A DNA stretch of 64,000 bases from Anaerolineales bacterium (lineage in GTDB: Bacteria; Chloroflexota; Anaerolineae; 4572-78; J111). Made by a program: the position numbers and the translations under genes. The DNA lies in NCBI GenBank assembly GCA_015075405.1, contig JABTUK010000002.1, forward strand, positions 1,674,001 to 1,738,000, read 5' to 3'. Below are positions 60,661 through 64,000 of this stretch, piece by piece. The notes under the pieces were generated by a model. That model ran no database searches. It was not told the DNA's origin and was given only the letters and a program-made list of their open reading frames with translations. Position 1 is the first letter of the stretch; each line of letters begins with the position of its first letter.

Positions 60661-60704
60661 GGAGATTGGAGATTAGAGGTTCAGGCTAATAATCTCCAAT
60701 CTCC
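60661..60704. repeat. GGAGATT-word hairpin
   Basis: GGAGATTGGAGATTA and AATCTCCAATCTCC. Same words as 34450-34495. Confidence 0.7.
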
Positions 60705-60759
60705 ACCTTGATTAATGGGACGAGTCCTAACTGATTGAGAATTATAACAGGAGTTTACC

Positions 60760-61368
60760 ATGAAAATCGGAGTACTGGGTACGGGAAATATCGGAGGATC
60801 GCTGGGCCAGAAATGGGCCAAAGCAGGCTACGAGGTTAAGTTTGGCGCACGCAATCCGGCTGATCCAAAAGTGACCGCTCTGCTTGAGTCAGGCGGGGCG
60901 ACGGCTTCAGCCGGATCGGTGGAGGAGGCAATTGCGTTTGGAGAGGTTATTCTGATTGCGACACCAGGAGGCAGCGTTCAGGCCATCGTCGAGGAGCATG
61001 GAACTACGCTCAACGGCAAGCTGATTATTGACGCCACCAACCGGATGGGCGAGGCTGAAGTGAGCGCTGTTTCCAGCATCACGCAGGCCGCCCCGAACTC
61101 GCCGGTGTTCCGGGCTTTTAATTCGCTGGGCTGGGAGAATTTCGCCGAGCCGGTTGTGGGTGGAACTCAAGCTGACCTGTTTTATTGCGGTCCGGCCGAG
61201 GCTCGCGCGATGGTGGAAAGTTTAATTACGGCGGTCGGCCTGCATCCGGTTTACGTAGGTGGCCTGGAGCAGGTGCGCCTGGTTGACAGCCTGGGTTTAT
61301 TGTGGGGTGCGTTGGCCTACGGCCAGAAGCGGGGCCGCCGCCTGGCCTTTAAGCTGCTGGCAGAGTAG
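60760..61368 (+). CDS. NADP-binding oxidoreductase, F420-dependent type, paralogue 1
   Basis: 202 residues. KIGVLGTGNIGGSLGQKWAKAGYEVKFGAR is a Rossmann fold with GxGxxG and a following Arg that favours NADP. IDATNRMGE and VFRAFNSLGWENFAEP match the NADP oxidoreductase coenzyme-F420-dependent family. Without other F420 genes here the true partner is uncertain. ACAGGAG precedes the ATG by 6 bases. A second copy follows at 61482. Confidence 0.85.
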   Translation: MKIGVLGTGNIGGSLGQKWAKAGYEVKFGARNPADPKVTALLESGGATASAGSVEEAIAFGEVILIATPGGSVQAIVEEHGTTLNGKLIIDATNRMGEAEVSAVSSITQAAPNSPVFRAFNSLGWENFAEPVVGGTQADLFYCGPAEARAMVESLITAVGLHPVYVGGLEQVRLVDSLGLLWGALAYGQKRGRRLAFKLLAE

Positions 61369-61381
61369 GTCTGCCCTCGCC

Positions 61382-61481
61382 ATGATCGTCAAACGCAACT
61401 TTAATCCCGTTAAAGTGATGTCCTATATCTGGCCGCAGATGTTGGTGGCGCTGGTCTGGTCGGCGATCATCTACGTGGCTT
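61382..61481 (+). pseudogene. Bestrophin-like channel, N-terminal remnant
   Basis: MIVKRNFNPVKVMSYIWPQM followed by LVALVWSAIIYVAYE is the start of a bestrophin/YneE-type chloride channel. Similarity stops exactly where the ATG of the next oxidoreductase begins, showing a clean recombination joint. Confidence 0.6.
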
Positions 61482-62111
61482 ATGAAGATTGCAGTGATTG
61501 GGACAGGCAACGTTGGCCGCGCTCTGGGGACGAGCTGGGCCAGCAAGGGCCACGAAGTTATTTTTGGCAGTCGCGACCCGCACAGCGAGAAGGTCAGCCA
61601 GGTGCTGGCCGCAGCGGGGGCAAACGCCAGCGCGGCCGCCCTTGCCGAAGCCGGGGCAGCGGCAGAGGTGATTGTGCTCGCCACCCCCTGGAACACCAAC
61701 CAGCAGGTGGTTGAGGCGTTGGGGGATGTAGCCGGTAAAATCATCGTAGATGCCACCAATCCCATCGGTCCCGGCTTTCAGTTGGCCGTGGGGACCACCA
61801 CCTCCGGGGCGGAACAAATGGCGGGGTGGGCTAAAGAAGCGCGGGTGGTCAAAGCCTTCAACACCACCGGCTGGGAAAACATGGCCGACCCCATCTATCA
61901 CGGTGAACCGGCGACCATGTTCATCTGCGGCGACGACGCCGAGGCCAAAACGGTGGTGGCCGGTCTGGCCGCTGACCTGGGCTTCGAGGTGGCCGATACC
62001 GGGCCGCTCTCGACCGCCCGCTACCTGGAACCCCTGGCTATGGTCTGGATTCATCTGGCTATCGTGCAAAAACAGGGACGGCAGATTGCTTTCAAAATTG
62101 TCAAAAGATAA
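61482..62111 (+). CDS. NADP-binding oxidoreductase, F420-dependent type, paralogue 2
   Basis: 209 residues with the same plan as the gene at 60760: KIAVIGTGNVGRALGTSWASKGHEVIFGSR, IVLATPWNTNQQVVEAL, IIVDATNPIGPG and VVKAFNTTGWENMADP. The C-terminal part (PLAMVWIHLAIVQKQGRQIAFKI) also parallels it. Its start overlaps the joint with a bestrophin remnant and there is no good ribosome site, so expression may rely on a fused transcript from upstream. Confidence 0.85.
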   Translation: MKIAVIGTGNVGRALGTSWASKGHEVIFGSRDPHSEKVSQVLAAAGANASAAALAEAGAAAEVIVLATPWNTNQQVVEALGDVAGKIIVDATNPIGPGFQLAVGTTTSGAEQMAGWAKEARVVKAFNTTGWENMADPIYHGEPATMFICGDDAEAKTVVAGLAADLGFEVADTGPLSTARYLEPLAMVWIHLAIVQKQGRQIAFKIVKR

Positions 62112-62127
62112 AGGAGAATGGAAACCA

Positions 62128-62898
62128 ATGTCGCATAAAAATCTAAATCCGGTCAATCCGGCCAAACCGAAACGAGTCGCTATTGTTATTGCCAACCCGG
62201 CTATATCTACTACCACCGGCTGGCCGGTTGGCTTCTGGTGGAGTGAATTGACCCATCCTTACTTCAAGTTTTCGGAAAAAGGATACGAGGTCGAAATCTT
62301 CAGCTATTTTGGCGGGAAATGCGAAGGCGATGCCATGAGCAATCCCGATGATGTGACCCGCTGGCAGGCCGAAGACCTGATCAGCCGGGGTTTTATCGGC
62401 GATCCGGCGCTCAAGGCGCTGGTGGAAAATACCCGGCCCGCCAGCGAAATCGAGGTGGACAAGTTTGACGCCATCGTGATTGCCGGCGGGCAGTCACCGA
62501 TGTTTACGATGGAAAAAGCGGTGGAGGTCCAAAAGAAGTTTGTGGAGTTTTACGAGGCCGGAAAGATTGCCTGTGCCCTCTGCCACGGCGTCGCCATTCT
62601 CAAGTATGCCAAACTTTCCAATGGTCAATTCCTGGCCAAAGGCAAAACGGTTACAGGGTTTGCCAACATCGAAGAAGATTTCGCCGATGAAGCGGTCTGG
62701 TCTATGGGTTTGCTGCCTAAAGACAAGCACGTGATGCCCTGGCGCATTGAAGATGCGCTGCGGGAAATCGGGGCCAATTACATTCAGGCCGGCTTGTGGA
62801 AAGGCTTTGCGATTCGAGACGGCAACCTGGTCACCGGCCAACAGAATTTTAGCGGCTCTGAAACCGCCGAGGTGGTGATTCAAGCCCTGGGCGAGTAA
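62128..62898 (+). CDS. DJ-1/PfpI-family protein (Hsp31-like)
   Basis: 256 residues. RVAIVIANPAIS opens the fold. FDAIVIAGGQSPMF supplies the oxyanion loop, and ACALCHGVAILKYAKL the nucleophile Cys152 with His153. A lid segment HPYFKFSEKGYEVEIFSYFGGKC and the family length suggest the Hsp31/YhbO-type group, with glyoxalase, deglycase or chaperone activity. It follows the two reductases and the HxlR regulator, which fits a response to reactive carbonyls; this is inference. Confidence 0.85.
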   Translation: MSHKNLNPVNPAKPKRVAIVIANPAISTTTGWPVGFWWSELTHPYFKFSEKGYEVEIFSYFGGKCEGDAMSNPDDVTRWQAEDLISRGFIGDPALKALVENTRPASEIEVDKFDAIVIAGGQSPMFTMEKAVEVQKKFVEFYEAGKIACALCHGVAILKYAKLSNGQFLAKGKTVTGFANIEEDFADEAVWSMGLLPKDKHVMPWRIEDALREIGANYIQAGLWKGFAIRDGNLVTGQQNFSGSETAEVVIQALGE

Positions 62899-62942
62899 TT
62901 CGTCAGGTTACAATCGGGTCTAATTTTAGGGAGAAGTGAACT

Positions 62943-64000
62943 TTGACCAAACGTCAGTGGTGGGCAAAACCCAGGTTAAGAACGGATGAAGAGGAAGACC
63001 GTGAGCGGCGGGTCGGCTGGCTGGAGTTGTTTTTTGACCTGGTGTTTGTAGTGGTCGTGGCGGAGCTGTCGCACAGCCTGGCCGAACATATTTCCCTCGC
63101 CGGGGTGATTGGCTTTATTTTGTTGTTCATCCCGGTCTGGTGGATTTGGATTGGCGGTACCTTTTACAACGAGCGGTTTGAAACCAACGACGTCAGCAAC
63201 CGCGTTTTTGTATTTCTACAAATGCTGCCGGTGGCCGCCCTGGCCGTTTTTGCCCACGACGCCCTGGGCGAAACTTCGACCGGGTTTGCCCTGGCTTATG
63301 CGGCGGGGCGGGTCATTATCATTACCCTGTGGCTGCGCGGCGGCTGGCACGACCAAAGGTTCCGCCCGGTCTCGAACCGGTACGCCATCGGTTTTGGTCT
63401 GTCGTTTTTGCTGTTTGTTACCTCTGTTTTTGTACCCCCACCAGTGCGGTTTTGGCTGTGGGGCCTGGGCCTGTTGATTGACCTGGTCACGCCCATGACC
63501 ACTCTCCATATCCAGGCGCGGCTACCCCACTTTAGCACCTCTCGTTTGCCGGAGCGGCTGGGCCTGTTTGTCATCATCGTCCTGGGCGAAACTCTGGTAG
63601 GGGTAGTGCGCGGCGTGGCCGCGCAACATCATCTCACCCTGGCTACCATGCTTACCGGCGGCCTCGGTATGGCCCTGGGGTTTGGCCTGTGGTGGGTTTA
63701 TTTTGACTTTGTGGCCCGCCGCCAATTCAAGCGAGGCCGCTGGTGGCCCATTACCTGGACCTATCTACACTTGCCGCTGCTGATGGGCATTGTCGCTGCG
63801 GGCGCGGGGGTCAACAATGTTGTTGCCAGCGAAACGACGGCGTTATCCGCTGAGACGCGCTGGCTTATTTCGGGGGCGGTGGCGGCCGCTCTGATTTTCA
63901 CGGGGCTAATCGAGTTGGTTCTGCAACGCCGTGAAGACGAGCCGACCCATCCTCAGCTTAGTCCCGCCCTCAAGTTTGCCGCCGGGCTGGGCGCAATCGG
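62943..64000 (+). CDS. Low-temperature requirement protein A (LtrA) family, C-terminus cut by the window
   Basis: Starts at the TTG at 62943 with GGGAGA about 8 bases upstream; open to base 64000 without a stop (352 codons). WLELFFDLVFVVVVAELSHSL is the LtrA signature, followed by FIPVWWIWIGGTFYNERFET and repeated membrane segments, ERLGLFVIIVLGETLVGVV and FGLWWVYFDFVARR. About nine or ten TM segments so far. Function poorly known; named for cold growth in Listeria. Confidence 0.85.
   Translation, partial: MTKRQWWAKPRLRTDEEEDRERRVGWLELFFDLVFVVVVAELSHSLAEHISLAGVIGFILLFIPVWWIWIGGTFYNERFETNDVSNRVFVFLQMLPVAALAVFAHDALGETSTGFALAYAAGRVIIITLWLRGGWHDQRFRPVSNRYAIGFGLSFLLFVTSVFVPPPVRFWLWGLGLLIDLVTPMTTLHIQARLPHFSTSRLPERLGLFVIIVLGETLVGVVRGVAAQHHLTLATMLTGGLGMALGFGLWWVYFDFVARRQFKRGRWWPITWTYLHLPLLMGIVAAGAGVNNVVASETTALSAETRWLISGAVAAALIFTGLIELVLQRREDEPTHPQLSPALKFAAGLGAI

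Noticed and set aside
61259..61714. 151-residue frame over the two oxidoreductase genes as a separate gene
   Set aside because: Only its middle (61382-61481) is meaningful, as a bestrophin remnant; the rest is out-of-frame reading of the flanking genes.

Overview
The window looks like a chromosomal segment of an uncultured member of the Chloroflexota, probably an Anaerolineae/Caldilineae-type bacterium. This is inferred from gene content and protein style: CSLREA-type beta-helix surface proteins ending in a YLPxV-type tail, Pro/Thr-rich lipoproteins, 2TM-domain proteins, a thioredoxin/NHL protein and a lone methylmalonyl-CoA mutase catalytic subunit. TGA is used as an ordinary stop, so the genetic code is standard. 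No database search was possible.

Layout. 1-8.6 kb: end of a family-5 substrate-binding protein, a PLP aminotransferase, and an oligopeptide-type ABC transporter (two permeases and a fused double ATPase), followed by a CBS-CBS-ACT protein and a GHMP/beta-RFAP-synthase-like protein. 9.1-10.4 kb: a propeller lipoprotein. 10.7-18.5 kb: an accessory island with a complete but frameshifted IS with 8-bp target duplication, an IS inserted among older transposase remnants, a RelE/HigA-type toxin-antitoxin pair, a small XRE regulator, a 52-residue small protein and a possible small RNA. 18.3-30.9 kb: a PhnD-like binding protein, a CPCC protein, PPK2, a lipoprotein, tRNA-Arg(CCG), a three-gene AAA/membrane/Ig-repeat operon, yraN, a macro-domain protein, and a MocR/PdxR regulator beside an AhpD-like protein. 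31-48 kb: a divergent Amt homologue, rsfS, two coupled membrane-anchored proteins, a LysM-M23 peptidase, mltG, an MBL hydrolase, methylmalonyl-CoA mutase, an L,D-transpeptidase, a cNMP-patatin protein, a GAF histidine kinase and a DUF3307 protein. 48-54.5 kb: parB, parA, a PfkB kinase and the conserved jag-yidC-yidD-rnpA-rpmH block, which usually lies near the chromosomal origin; no dnaA, parS or oriC is seen. 54.5-64 kb: an Lrp regulator, surface-protein genes, LysE, the thioredoxin/NHL gene, a patch of gene fragments, an HxlR regulator with two NADP-oxidoreductase paralogues and a DJ-1 protein, and an LtrA protein cut by the window edge.

The strongest new observation is the thioredoxin/NHL gene on the minus strand (59467-57590). 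It has a good ribosome site and start, and an in-frame TGA falls exactly on the first Cys of the expected TYG-C-INC active site, with a small hairpin just downstream: a candidate selenoprotein. The second is repeat biology. Almost every intergenic space holds a dyad. One family is a true MITE (GTAAC ends, 8-bp target duplications, five copies, one nested inside another). Others are long hairpins built from different short words (GTAGCA, GTGTCA, GTAGAT, GGAGATT, AGTTCC and more) with the same architecture. Several repeats reach into genes and supply their stop codons (parA, rnpA, mltG, parB).
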